From NCBI GenBank assembly GCA_036365515.1, contig CM070873.1:191510604-191574603 (forward strand): a stretch of 64,000 bases of DNA, given 5' to 3'. The notes below the pieces were generated by a model. It did not search any database and had not been told where the DNA came from. It saw only the letters and a list, made by a program, of their open reading frames with translations. The stretch's first letter is position 1, and the number at the start of each line of letters is the position of its first letter. The position numbers and the translations under genes are program-made. This DNA comes from Torymus aiolomorphi (taxonomy: Eukaryota > Arthropoda > Insecta > Hymenoptera > Torymidae). Below are positions 52,150 to 62,629 of the stretch, one piece after another.

Positions 52150-52270
52150 TTTAGCTGATGTGGCTTTTTCGCACTCGCTTCGTTCCTTTGCCTTGTATAC
52201 ACATCTGACCCGCTCCCGTATACGTAACTCTCTCATATTCGTGGGCCTCGCGTCCCCTGGCTACTTAAGT
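52150..52270 (-). repeat. Single unit of the E/F foldback repeat inside hAT
   Basis: TTGCCTTGTATACACATCTG...CCCGCTCCCGTATACG resembles element F units. GTGGGCCTCGCGTCCCCTGGCTACTTAAGTTT resembles element E units. Confidence 0.6.
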
Positions 52271-52282
52271 TTGACTTATTAA

Positions 52283-52489
52283 TGGGCGTTATCCTGACAC
52301 TAGCGACATGAGGGTAAATACATTATGTTTGTATATATCTATATGTATATACCCTTACACGCACAACTCCCATATATGTAGATATATTGAATATATGAGT
52401 TGCGCGTGCATGCATAATATAGATACACAAGCGTAATGTATTTGCCCCCATGTTGCTAGCGCCTCTAGTGTTTGAACATTTAACGCCCA
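52283..52489. mobile_element. TTAA-flanked MITE (207 bp) inside hAT
   Basis: TTAA at 52279-52282 and 52490-52493. Ends are TGGGCGTT and AACGCCCA. Longer imperfect arms (GCGACATGAGGGTAAATACA against TGTATTTGCCCCCATGTTGC). Confidence 0.8.
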
Positions 52490-53433
52490 TTAAAATTTTC
52501 GGAATTTGTGGAAAAGAATAGAAAATCGCCAAAAAATCGCCAGGCAAATAAATTAATCGCCGCATAATCGCCAGTCGCCAATCAAGCTAGAAATTTCGCC
52601 AGCATTTACCAAAAATCGCCAAATTGGCGATAAATCGCCACACCTGGGCACACTGCATGCGCTGTCGGCGCTCGCGATACTCTCTCTCTACTCACACACA
52701 CTCAAACGCATGTAGCTATGTTCAGGAGCGTAGCATTTATACATATTCCAACAAACATAAGTAATATTTTTAATGATATTAGAAAAATATATTAAAACTA
52801 AATGTGCTTTAGTACAATATTGGCATCTAAAAAGAAAAAGGAAAAAATAGCTAGTATAGATAAAGATATCGAAGAAATAAGGGCAATCATACTTGGAGCA
52901 CTACAGGACATCAAACATACAAGTGATGTACACCATTGTTTCGGGAGAATTTTACAAACATGAGGATTACATATACTATTATACAATCAGTATAGTATTG
53001 GAACAACTGCCAATGAAACACAGACTGCCACTGATGCTGCATATAAAAATTATAAATTCGTTTCTATCTATTTACAATATCTAAGTAAGGGAATTAGGAA
53101 AAGGTTAAATTGTGTATAAAAGAATATTGTGACTTATAAACAGATTTTCTTGAATGTACACTTCTTTTTACAATTATTTTGTACTTATTTCAGAGCAGCG
53201 AAAAATGAAAACTAAAACTTTCATTATTAAAATATTTTATATTTAAATGTAGCCTTTATTGAATATAAATAAATGAATACATAAATTATTATAATTTAGT
53301 CTTTTATTTTAAAATATAAAAGCAAAAATAAAAGTATATATTATGATTATACAGTGATTTCACCTCGGGTTTCACAGAATAGAAGTAACTAACTAGATCA
53401 CGTAGGATTCTAAAAACGAAAAAATCTTTAATC

Positions 53434-54241
53434 ATGAATATTGAGATCAATAAATTAATTATTGAGCTGACAAAAAATGAACCCGTAATTTATGACAAAT
53501 CTAATGCTGAGTATTACAAAAAAAAAAGAAAAAAAACATGATATTTTTGCCTACATCTCTCAAGCAGCTTATCAAGTTTATGAACAGAATATTTCACGTA
53601 AGTTATATTAAACAATTTATTAATTGTGATAACTAATTAGGGTACGTTTCTGCAGCAGAAGAAATAGAAAAACGCTGGCAGAGTTTGGCAACCAAATATC
53701 GGACAGAAAGGGCTACTCTCTCAAAAAGCCAATCGGGATCAGCAGCAAAACCTCAATCGAAAAAATGGGAGCATTATCAAGATATGCTTTTCTTGGACGA
53801 GAATTGTTTTCAGCATAGAACACCAAAAAGCTCTATGCAGGAAGCAACCACAAGCTCTTCGAGAAAGAGAAAATGCAATGAACAGGTAATCATATTTTTG
53901 TCATTATTTATATGTATTAGAAAAATGTATTAAAACTAAATGTGCTTAAATACTAGATTATGCCACCGGTAGATAATTTTGCCAAAAAGAAAAAGGAAAA
54001 AGTAGATAGTATAGATAAAGATATCGAAGAAACAAAGGCATCCATACTTGGAACATTGCAGAATATCGAACAATTACAAGTGTCTCCATCGCACACCATT
54101 GTTTCTGGAGCACTTAACGAACATGAGGATGACAAATACTATCGTACCATCTGTAAAGTGTTGGAACAAGTGCCAATGAGACACAAACTGACACTGGTGC
54201 TGGAAATAAAAAAAATTTTAAATTCGTATCTACCTAAATAA
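53434..54241 (+). CDS. MADF-BESS DNA-binding protein of Harbinger (three exons)
   Basis: Exon 1 (53434-53597) encodes MNIEINKLIIELTKNEPVIY, a MADF start. A run of A at about 53519-53537 shifts the frame relative to the expected KKKHDIFAYISQAAYQVYEQ that follows. Intron 1 is GTAAGT...TTTCTGCAG (53598-53655). Exon 2 (53656-53885) has EEIEKRWQSLATKYRTER, completing MADF, then a Ser/Arg-rich linker. Intron 2 is 53886-53956. Exon 3 (53957-54241) has a KKKKEKVDSIDKDIEE helix and a BESS-like end (YYRTICKVLEQVPMRHKL). Harbinger elements encode such a Myb/MADF partner that brings the transposase to the ends. Apart from the poly-A shift it looks intact, and better preserved than 43440-53090. Confidence 0.7.
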
Positions 54242-54640
54242 AATAAAATAATATAAATTTTTTACCTGTATGATTAGTTTAACGAAGTTATGTAATACTA
54301 ATGTAACATTATAATAAACAGAATAAACAGAATATTTACGACTATGGCATCTTCCATTCATCGAGTCTTATTCTCCAACTCATAGTACAACAACCAACAA
54401 ACAGATACTTACATCATTAACAGAACCTGCCAAATCAATGATATTTTTTATGATAAAATGTTTTTATTAGATAATATATATACAGAAAATTGTTGTACAT
54501 ACCAGAATCACCATAATTAGAAAAGGTGAACTTTGTATATGTATGTCATGTAGCCAATAAATCCACACTCAACAAATTAGTGTAATTATAAAAAAGAGAG
54601 CCTTAGACGGCTTTTTTATACCAAAGTGTTACGTTAATTG
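54242..54640. other. No gene recognised
   Basis: AT-rich DNA between the MADF gene and the truncated transposase; contains a short GCCTTAGACGGC inverted word at 54601. Confidence 0.4.
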
Positions 54641-55868
54641 CTTTTAAAAAATAAGGCATATTCCACATATTTCACATTGAGAAGCTATTTCTAGCCATTT
54701 TCTTTGATTTAAAGGTGGATAACAACACTTCCTTCGTCACTGCACAAACCTCTTTAACTACCTTAAATACTGTTGATTTCCCTATGCGATAAAATGCAGC
54801 AATAAATTTTGCATTACCTCCTTCATGTAAAAAACTGTAAATTATAAAAAAATTAAAGTTATTTGACAGTATGTATTTATAGGAAATAAGCGTAATACCG
54901 CAAAGTAACAGCAGGTTTTAATTCAGGTGGCAATGGTTTACGTGGGCTAAATTTTTGAAGCCTTCCCTTAACCATTATAAATAGTTCATTGAATAGCGTT
55001 ACTGGTATTCACGTTAAATTACAAAATTCTTCTTCGTTTTCATGTTTAAAGTATCGAAAAAGAAGTTCGTAGTCCTAAAGTATCCCGCAAATGCACACCA
55101 AGGTGTGGCATAACCCACCAACGTCTCATGATTATACGTTTTTTCAGCTGCTTTAATCTCTGTAGCTTGAGAAAGCAAAACCATATTTGTAACAAGTACA
55201 AACCAACTAACAGAGACTGCATATTGCTTTCTTCTTTTTATTCTACTTCTTGTTTTACTGGCAACATTCCATTTAATCTGTGGAACTAGACTGAACGGAT
55301 CCATACTAGCTGTAGTTTCACCCAGCAATTTCTGGTAAAGGAGTAAACTTTTCTACTCTATAGGATTTCTCCATCAACACTCAAAACTTTTGATTGTTCT
55401 ATTTTGAAATCCGAAATTGTTCTTCAAGTCGATCAACTGAAGAAAGTAAAGTGATAAAAATAAATAAAGATTAAATCAGAACTTAAGAATTTATTGTCAC
55501 TGGCTTTACATACGATATACAATCTTAAAACATATAAAATTATAATAAAATACTATTTATTCTTACCTCACAATACTATTCGCAGTTCAGCTCTTCAGGT
55601 TACTACAAGAGGTATCTGCTTCTGGTTATCTTCTCTGCTCTTTAAGGTCTTTCTTTTCCTTTGCAAAGAGGTATCTGCACCAGATTATCTCCTCTGCTCT
55701 TTGAGGTCTTTCTTTTCCTTTGCAAAGAGGTATCTGCACCAGGTTATGTGTCTATGTCCTCAACTCTTTGGGATTACATTTTCTGCTCTCTAAGGTCTAT
55801 TTCGTTTAATCTGTGCTTATGTAGACTAATAGACATTCAACAACATTTTTTTTTTATTCGGTACACTG
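54640..55868 (-). pseudogene. Harbinger copy 2: truncated HARBI1-like transposase and 5' end
   Basis: Reverse-complement counterpart of 39720-42130 without the solo LTR. It carries the 5' region (55868-55450, with the GGTATCTGCACCAG unit repeated), an N-terminal exon (55328-55014; SMDPFSLVPQIKWN and a TYNHETLVGYA segment), and the second exon (LHEGGNAKFIAAF). It stops near 54640, just after NMWNMP, so the catalytic domain is missing. It shows the uninterrupted site of the solo LTR. Confidence 0.8.
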
Positions 55869-55869
55869 T

Positions 55870-57647
55870 TGTTATGAACTGCGTTCATACGAACGAGTAT
55901 CGCTGTATTTAGGGTCACTCTACAATAATTCCGGAACGTTCAGACAAATAAATAATAAGATAATTTGAATAAATACCGAAGATTAATCTATATATTAATT
56001 AGTTAATTAACTAATCTATAAACAAGTAATTAACTATTACCCCAATAGCAATTGACAATAAACGAGTGATAATGAAATTATTTAACTAATTAACTTAACA
56101 AATAGTAATTGCTCCCGTATAATTTAACTATCAATAGCAAGGTCAACGTGTTAACGAACAAATTGAGATTAGCAATAAACCCTAAATGAACGGTAGGAAC
56201 CTGCGATAATAAATAGTAACAATTACGAGACGAACTATAGTAATAATAATAGCTAGGGTAAAGCTCGCTCAGGTAGGGTAAAGCTTTGCTTATAGGAGGA
56301 TAGTCAGCAGCACGACAATCAACGGTCGATCAATTCCCGGAATCCATTAGTCAACGGCTCAGCAGCACGATCGATCAACTCCGGGAATCCATTAGCCAAT
56401 GGTTCAGCAGCGCACGGGCAATTCGGAGAAGGGCTATTAGCGAAGGGCCTCTGGAATGCACGACGGTTGAACTCGGCAAGGAACGAGCCATGAGTCATCA
56501 ACAGTCAACAACTCCTGGAATTCATTGGGCAACGTTGCATCAGCTCATGGGTCCATGGCGTAACCGACTCGGGAAGCCACGAGCGTAACGGCTAGCAGGG
56601 GAGCGGCCAATCGGAGACAAGTAACCCCTCCCCGCCATCAACTGTCGCTCGCCGCTCATCGCTCTCGACCCTACTTTCGGGTCTGACGCCCCTCCACCGC
56701 AACTCTCTACTCTAGAGTGGGGGAAGCCTCTGAGGAAACTTGGCGCCCTACAGCCTCTACATCGTACTCTCCCCACTACCTACCGGGAGCTACTACATCA
56801 CAACGGAACAGCCTACAGAGAGGAACCAATCGAGAGGCCGGCACAAGCGCCGCAAGTCGAGAGGGGATTTTCGGTCAGGATCTGAGCATCCACGGGTGTT
56901 CCCCCACCACGAAGTTCGCCCGTGATCAAGAGAAGAGAGGGAAGCTCTCGGCCCTTCTAGGCGCCTACAGGCCTCGGAACCGACTTCAAGAAGTTCCAAC
57001 TTTTCGTCACCAGAGGGCCTGACTCCTCCCATACCCTCTCGTCAACGGTTTAAGGTCCGCGCTTAGGATATAAAAGGGAGCACCGAGCCATGAACCCTCA
57101 GAGAGGACTAGACCTGGGTCGTTACCAACTCGCTTGGTACTCTGCTGCACTTGTGCATGTTGCGCCCAGATGCTTTCCAGTCGATCACAGCCGACTAATC
57201 ATAGTGCTTGCACCGTGTACGTTGGGATCGTAGCCGACTAATCTAGTGCTTGTCACTAGGTAAGTTGCGCCGTTGAGCTTGTAGCTCCGAGTTACTTAGT
57301 AACCAACCGCTTAGCAACGAGTATTGCATCAGTGCGCGTACTCTGATTTGTTAACGGTTATTGCATCAGTGCGTGTAATTTGGCTTCAGTTTATTGTCAG
57401 ATTAAGTTATTTAAAGTCACGCGTCATCGATTAATTGTTCGAATCGACAACAGATTGTTAAGATAAACTAAATAAACAACCAAGTTAAAGTTAATTCTTT
57501 TTTGTGTTCGAGTTTTATTTCTAACTTCCCGCGACTCCTTGCGTTTCAGCGCTTAATTGAACAACGAATTCCACGTTCCAGTTGGTCAATCCGGCGACCA
57601 TTGTAGAAACGCCTTTCTACTCCTAGACCCCGACTCGGGTCGGAACA
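55870..57647 (+). repeat. Gypsy-D 5' LTR
   Basis: 1,778 bp, ends TGTT...AACA. Holds two related GATCAA(C/T)TCC(C/G)GGAATCCATTAG units at 56328-56395 and two copies of a CAGCCGACTAATC word (57187, 57230). Promoter listed separately. Confidence 0.9.
57069..57076 (+). promoter_or_regulatory. Gypsy-D LTR TATA box
   Basis: TATAAAAG in GC-rich surroundings, repeated in the second LTR at 63829-63836. Transcription would start roughly 25-35 bp downstream. Confidence 0.65.
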
Positions 57648-57650
57648 TTT

Positions 57651-57667
57651 TGGTGACAGCGGTGGGA
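57651..57667 (+). other. Gypsy-D primer-binding site
   Basis: TGGTGACAGCGGTGGGA, three bases after the LTR end. Confidence 0.65.
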
Positions 57668-57847
57668 TTGTTCAAAGGAGTTCGCGAGTGAAAATACTCA
57701 GCAAAGTGAAGTTATAGTGTTCTGTCCAGGGTTTTTTGAGCTGTGGTTTCCCCTGGACCACGGGCGAATGCCGGAACATCCGATTGAGAACTGAGTCCAC
57801 GGCAATTAATTCAAGGAAGGAAAATCCTCAATTCAATCGAAGACTTC

Positions 57848-58255
57848 ATGAACAACGACGCATTAACTCCCCATAATTCAAGAGAAGGCACTCCCGACTC
57901 AGGACACGAGAAAGGGAACGACGCAGCACCAGGACCGACTCCCAGGCGACAACGATATAATAGAGGAAGTCTATATCAACTTCGTTCCCAACGACACTTA
58001 CGGTCGGGACATTGCCTCTCTACGCCACCAGGTTGCAGGCACTGCCAACATCACTGAATCGTCACCTTCACCTTACGAATCATCGACGCCTGACACGAGT
58101 CACCAGCTTCAGTTACGAGCCATCATCCCTTGCCGCAAGTTACCAGCATCAGTCACTGGTCACCAACGCCTGCCACGAGTCACCAGCTTCGTCCGAATCA
58201 CCAAAACCAGCTGCGTATAATAAAGCTAAGTACCCTGAGCGAGCGAGCAATTAGT
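57848..58255 (+). pseudogene. Gypsy-D gag remnant
   Basis: An ATG at 57848 opens 69 codons (MNNDALTPHNSREGTPDSGH) rich in Pro, Ser and Arg, resembling a Gag N-terminus. Other frames continue with three related CACGAGTCACCAGCTTC phrases to 58255. No capsid domain remains. Confidence 0.45.
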
Positions 58256-59686
58256 TTAAAAAGGTCGGTAGATTGCGAGATAAGCACCCCTATTTGCCAA
58301 CAATTAGTAGATTTAGAAATGATAGATTTTGAAAAACTAAAAACAGAACCCATCGGCATAGGCGCGGCGGTACAGACAAATTTATCAAACGGAAAAGTTA
58401 TATATTCACTATTTGTTAAAGAAAAATCGAATGAGGTAGCAACCGCAGCCATAATAGTTCAATGCTTAGATTCCCTCCGGGCCGCGATGATCGAGGAAGA
58501 AGTAAGGTCTGTTAGTATCTCTAAAATCGGAGACGGTTTAGAAAAGAACCATTGGCTACCAATAGAAATAACTCTGAGAGCACGTTGGAAAACCGATACC
58601 CCAAAATTAACTATATGCACGGGTGAAGTAATTATCCCGCTTTCAGATGCTAGATTAGGAATTGTTAGTGAGGCCCATGATTCAGCAATTGGGGGGCATA
58701 AGGGCATCACGAAAACCTACCGTCGCATCCGTGAGCAATACTTTTGGCCAGGAATAAAAGAAGATATTTCTGAATATGTTAGGACCTGTGCGGAATGTCA
58801 GAGAAGGAAATTAGTACGAGTAAAAACAAAGCAGCCTATGAGAATAACCACTACCCCTAGCAAGGCGTTCGAAGTCTTGGAAATGGATATTGTAGGGCCT
58901 TTACCCATAACCGTATCCGGAAATAAATATATCCTGACCTTGCAATGTAATTTAACTAAATATTCCGATGCGCTTCCTATCCCAGATATGACGGCCGAAA
59001 TGGTAGCTACTGCATTGGTACATGATTTTATAGCTAAATTCGGCTGTCCTGAAGCAATTAAGACTGATCAGGGTAGCAATTTTTTAAGTAATCTAATGCA
59101 GAAGGTAGCCAAAATATTTAAAATAAAACAATTACGCTCCACCTCCTTCCACCCCCAGACCATGGGATCGTTAGAACGAAGCCATCACTCATTAGTAGAG
59201 TATTTAAAAATGTACACTAATAAAACCGACTGGGATACATGGATTAAGATGGCCATGTTTTCTTATAATACATCGGTTCATTCGGCTCACGGTTTTACTC
59301 CCCATGAATTAATTTTCGGACAAAAAGCGCGGTTACCTTCAGAGTTCGAGACGAAAAATGTCGAGAAAACCTATGAAATGTACCTAGACGAGTTAATATT
59401 TAAACTTAATACTACTCAAAGAACGGCGAATACGCGTTTATTAGAGGCAAAAGAGCGATCAAAGAGATATTATGATCAAAAATTAAATGCAAAAGATTTC
59501 AAGGTCGGAGAAGACGTATATTTATTAAAAGAACCGCAAGTAGGAAAATTTGATGAGCAATACACGGGCCGTTATAAAATTTTAGAACTTATAGGAGATA
59601 GAAATGCGAAAGTCGAGATAGGTAATGGCCGAACTAAAACAGTACATTTTGATAAATTAAAACACGCATGTTTACAACCTAATTAA
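58256..59686 (+). CDS. Gypsy-D integrase with upstream linker
   Basis: Open from about 58130 to a TAA at 59684-59686. About 150 residues of errantivirus-type linker (YSLFVKEKSNEVATAA, SISKIGDGL) precede the HHCC finger (H in EAHDSAIGGH, CAECQRRKL). The catalytic core has MDIVGPLP (Asp), KTDQGSNFLS (Asp) and MGSLERSHHSL (Glu). The C-terminal region has VYLLKEPQVGKFDEQYTGRYKIL. The integrase looks complete and unbroken, but RT and RNase H are missing upstream, so it cannot be made as a normal polyprotein. The start is not defined. It would join element cDNA to the host chromosome. Confidence 0.88.
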   Translation, partial: LKRSVDCEISTPICQQLVDLEMIDFEKLKTEPIGIGAAVQTNLSNGKVIYSLFVKEKSNEVATAAIIVQCLDSLRAAMIEEEVRSVSISKIGDGLEKNHWLPIEITLRARWKTDTPKLTICTGEVIIPLSDARLGIVSEAHDSAIGGHKGITKTYRRIREQYFWPGIKEDISEYVRTCAECQRRKLVRVKTKQPMRITTTPSKAFEVLEMDIVGPLPITVSGNKYILTLQCNLTKYSDALPIPDMTAEMVATALVHDFIAKFGCPEAIKTDQGSNFLSNLMQKVAKIFKIKQLRSTSFHPQTMGSLERSHHSLVEYLKMYTNKTDWDTWIKMAMFSYNTSVHSAHGFTPHELIFGQKARLPSEFETKNVEKTYEMYLDELIFKLNTTQRTANTRLLEAKERSKRYYDQKLNAKDFKVGEDVYLLKEPQVGKFDEQYTGRYKILELIGDRNAKVEIGNGRTKTVHFDKLKHACLQPN

Positions 59687-59689
59687 ATT

Positions 59690-61250
59690 TATCCATGTTT
59701 CTTCTATATGCGACAATTATAATTCTATTGCGTTACTTATAGTTTTGTATTTTGCGTGCGACCTAATTATAAACTCATGTACGTTGTTTAATGTAAATAA
59801 AAAAAAAAACAATAAGGGTCATAGGAGAGATGGCCAGGGCTCGCCTTAGAGTTAGAATCCAGAATGATAAAATAATCTCTTGCTTTGTGCCCTGGAGATG
59901 GGAAACCGGAAGTACTCCTGATACAGCGTATCAGGATGAGTCCCGGCGAGCCATAGGAAGCATCTCACGGAAAGGAGCGATGGCAGGGGCTCCTTTCACC
60001 CTTAATTAAAATTGATTAAAAATAAACCCGCGTTTCATTATAGATTCACCCTTAATTAAAATTGATTAAAAATAAACCCGCGTTTTATTATAGCTTCACC
60101 CTTAAAAATTAAAATTTATTAAAAATAAACCCGCGTTTCATTATAGATTCACCCTTAAAAATTAAAATTTATTAAAAATAAACCCGCGTTTCATTATAGC
60201 TTCACCCTTAAAATTTAAAAATTATTTCACCCTTAGAAGTAAACCTATTGATGTTTCACCCTTAAAGGGATATAAAATTAAATTTCACGCAAAACAAAAA
60301 AAATTTTTCCCCCTGAAAAACCCCTTAAGGTCAAGTAATACTAGTAAGATACTCCCCTAACCTTAAAACCTCTCTGAATTACATGGAATTAATAGTCTTT
60401 CCTTAAGGACCCCTTATATCCTGTAAATTTTCACTATTAGAAATCGGAACTTGCCGCTGAGGACCCAAGCTCCACGAATTCTGTTCCTCATGTCTAAGCT
60501 TAGGGTACTTAACCTAACGCTCCTATTTTTCCCCTATAAAAGGAACGAGTTCCTAAGGTCGGTGTTCCATTCTTCCGTATGTCCACTTTCCCCGTATATG
60601 AAATTCCAGCAAATACTATAAAAAAAAAAAAGGGAGAACCATTGTAAAGAGACCCTGACGCGGCCGCATAGCTGACTGGGTGAACGCGTCTTTGCTTGGC
60701 CCCGCACAGCTCCGCCACTCTCGTGCGCTTTCCCGCGCGAACGACATTCTCTCCCCAACCGCCACGAGAGCCGGACCTTCTCAAGCTTCCTGAGAATTCG
60801 CCATTGAGACCTGAGAAATCTAAAAAGAAGGTAAAACTGAGCTTGATTCCTTTTTTTCCTCTATCTCTTCCTCTCCATACTCCATAAGACGCCACACCAG
60901 CGCGCGCGTTTCCCCTTTTCTCTCGCTTGAGGTTGTGGCTTCAAGTCTTTCATCAGCTATTTCTTTCACTTCTCGCACACCTGCACTTCAATCGAGTGCA
61001 TGAGGAAAACGCCGCACTCTCGGCAATAACGTTGCCTTTTTCGCACACACCGCTTCAATCTTCACATCAGAAGGTAAATATCGCGCACGCGGCTACGGTG
61101 TTACGATAAACCTCTCTTTCGCATACGTGTCTGATTCTTTACAAGCGGCAACTACCACGCGCACGGCCGCGGTATCGCAAAGGTTTTCTTCCTTCTCTTT
61201 TCTTCATGTGTAGATAAATCCTCACTTAAAATTCAATTTCCTCGCTAGGA
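59690..61250 (+). other. Gypsy-D region between integrase and third ORF
   Basis: Non-coding. Contains the ~50-bp tandem repeats at 59995-60235 and two donor-like AAGGTAAA sites (about 60829 and 61073). A pyrimidine-rich acceptor, TTTCCTCGCTAG, ends just before the ATG at 61251, so the third ORF may be expressed by splicing. Confidence 0.5.
59995..60235 (+). repeat. ~50-bp tandem repeats
   Basis: Four full units plus a partial: TTCACCCTTAA..., an AT stretch, then AAATAAACCCGCGTTT and CATTATAG. Confidence 0.88.
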
Positions 61251-61860
61251 ATGGACCCGGTAAAACTCGAGGACCCTGACGAGAGTATTTTTGTTGACGT
61301 GGGAGAGGAGGCGGAAGTCGGGGAGATTATTCCCCCGGACGAGCCGACCGACCCGATTATGCGGCCGGATGAGGGCGAGGCCGTCGGCGGACCGCCAGAC
61401 ACACCGACCGAGGTTCCTCTTGCCGTCCGTATCCGGCCGGTGTTGATCGTGAGACGGCGCCTGCGGGTAATGCCTCAACAGGGAGAAGACCCTGTTAATG
61501 CCTTAAGGGTTCCCCGCAGTCAAAGGGAGTTGCGCCAGCTCCACCAGCATATAAACGGCGTGTATGACCGTCGCCATCGCAACATTGGCCAAATAGGCCA
61601 CAGCGAAAGTTATTTTTTGATGTCACCGGGGAAAATGACTGGCGATGTCTGGAATGTTTTAACGATGCCAATCCAGATTGGACGATTGAGCATCGGCACG
61701 TCGTGGGGAAGTTCAATCGATTAGCAGCCCCCAGTTGCGAATGCGGAAAAAACCCCTTCGAGGTTAACATTATCAACGGCTGTCGCAGCTGCGTAACCAC
61801 CTATTCTCAACACCGGGAGCAGATACATAATGGGGTTATTTTTAAGAGCGCCATCATTTA
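61251..61860 (+). CDS. Gypsy-D third ORF: acidic N-terminus, Cys/His-rich C-terminus, one frameshift
   Basis: The ATG at 61251 opens 157 codons: an acidic, proline-rich start (MDPVKLEDPDESIFVDVGEE), then a basic stretch (VRRRLRVMPQQ) and RSQRELRQLHQH. At a run of six T (about 61614-61619) the frame must slip; one more T would continue into a frame that stays open to a TAA at 61858-61860. That second part has many Cys and His (CLECFND, HRHVVG, CECGKN, CRSCVTTYSQH), probably one or two zinc fingers. No signal peptide or transmembrane segment, so it is not an envelope. Function unknown. The shift may be a mutation or programmed slippage on the T run. Confidence 0.55.
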
Positions 61861-62612
61861 AGAGGAAGGGCGTTCCTCTCCACCTCTTTTGTTTATCAAG
61901 AAATACTTCCACGTTTCCTTTTGATATTATTTATTCATTTTCTAACCTTTTATAACCATTACTCATATAATCATGTAAAGTGTACTATTATTACCTTGTA
62001 ATTTTGAACTTTTGTAATTTTGAACCCTGTGCGATTGTTTCAATCTTGTAACCTTCAATTTTTGTAATTTTTAATAAAGTATATAAATTTTTTTATGAAT
62101 TTGAAAAAAAAAGGGAAGAAACCCTCCGCAATCCTGAAACCCTTCCTTTTCCTCTCTTTTCTTTTCCTTTTCTTTTTCCTCTTTTTCCCTACTAGTTGCA
62201 ACCAAGCACGTTGTGCACGTATTATTTTTGAGGTTTTCACTCTGAATGGCACTATAATCGAATTTGGTTTCACAATCTAAAAATTTTTGAGGGTGAATGG
62301 TCCAATCAAGTATAATGGGGGTGGCGAGTTTTCGCACCTATTTCTTGAAATATCCGATCATCATCTTTTGAAGGAATAACGTTGTAATTTTCGGCACATA
62401 GGTGATTCATCTGGGAAAATAAGTGTTATGCCTACCTTTAAGTCATCCTTAATTATTAACTAAGGGCCACAAGCCTACCCTACAGTTCAACCAGTAGCCC
62501 CGGGTTGGGTTCACGGTCTAGGAATCGCTTGATCATAAAGGTTATTCCTGAAATCTTCATAGGCGGCATTCAGCGCACCCAATAAAAAAGCCCGAACCAT
62601 GGGTTCGAGTTT
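61861..62612 (+). other. Gypsy-D 3' untranslated region
   Basis: No ORF supported; CT-rich tract at 62140-62200. Confidence 0.5.
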
Positions 62613-62629
62613 TAAAAGAAGGGGGGGAC
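62613..62629 (+). other. Gypsy-D polypurine tract
   Basis: AAAAGAAGGGGGGGAC directly before TGTTATGAAC of the 3' LTR. Confidence 0.8.

Larger units (their letters stand above)
49711..52655 (-). mobile_element. hAT transposon, complete, 2.9 kb
   Basis: TIR CAGTGTGCCCAG at 49711-49722 and inverted at 52644-52655. A perfect 8-bp duplication CATGCGCT lies at 49703-49710 and 52656-52663. Subterminal AATCGCC/GGCGATT words cluster at 49757-49780 and 52510-52640. One long transposase ORF is intact. Its 5' third contains a small TTAA MITE and one unit of the element E/F repeat. Confidence 0.93.
43647..52753 (-). mobile_element. Ty1/Copia LTR retrotransposon with nested insertions
   Basis: TGTTGG...CCAACA LTRs lie at 43647-43829 and 49572-52753 (the latter containing a hAT). 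The 5-bp duplication AACAT is at 43642-43646 and 52754-52758. The primer-binding site TGGTAGCAGGTACC (49558-49571) fits the initiator-tRNA-Met type common in Copia. Gene order on the minus strand is gag, protease, integrase, RT, RNase H. Coding is broken by several stops. A TA-flanked foldback element sits in the leader. Confidence 0.92.
49572..52753 (-). repeat. Copia 5' LTR interrupted by hAT
   Basis: 49572-49710 plus 52656-52753 (one CATGCGCT counted as duplication) make a ~230-bp LTR equivalent to 43647-43829 but without its deletion. Confidence 0.9.
43440..53090 (+). pseudogene. MADF-BESS protein fragment of Harbinger copy 1, split by Copia
   Basis: 43480-43640 matches the end of exon 2 of the intact-looking copy (GATATGCTTTTCTT ... 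GAACAG, see 53434). After the Copia insertion (43647-52753, AACAT duplication), 52815-53085 matches exon 3: a KKKKEKIASIDKDIEEI helix and a decayed BESS motif (GTTANETQTATDAA frame break). Frameshifts make it non-functional. Plus strand, like copy 1 transposase. Confidence 0.65.

Noticed and set aside
43647..52753. Two separate LTR elements rather than one
   Set aside because: The AACAT duplication on both outer edges and the continuous gag-to-RNase H order show a single Copia with nested insertions.
60509..60895. 128-codon minus-strand ORF in Gypsy-D
   Set aside because: Antisense to the element, no domain, crosses a likely leader/splice region.
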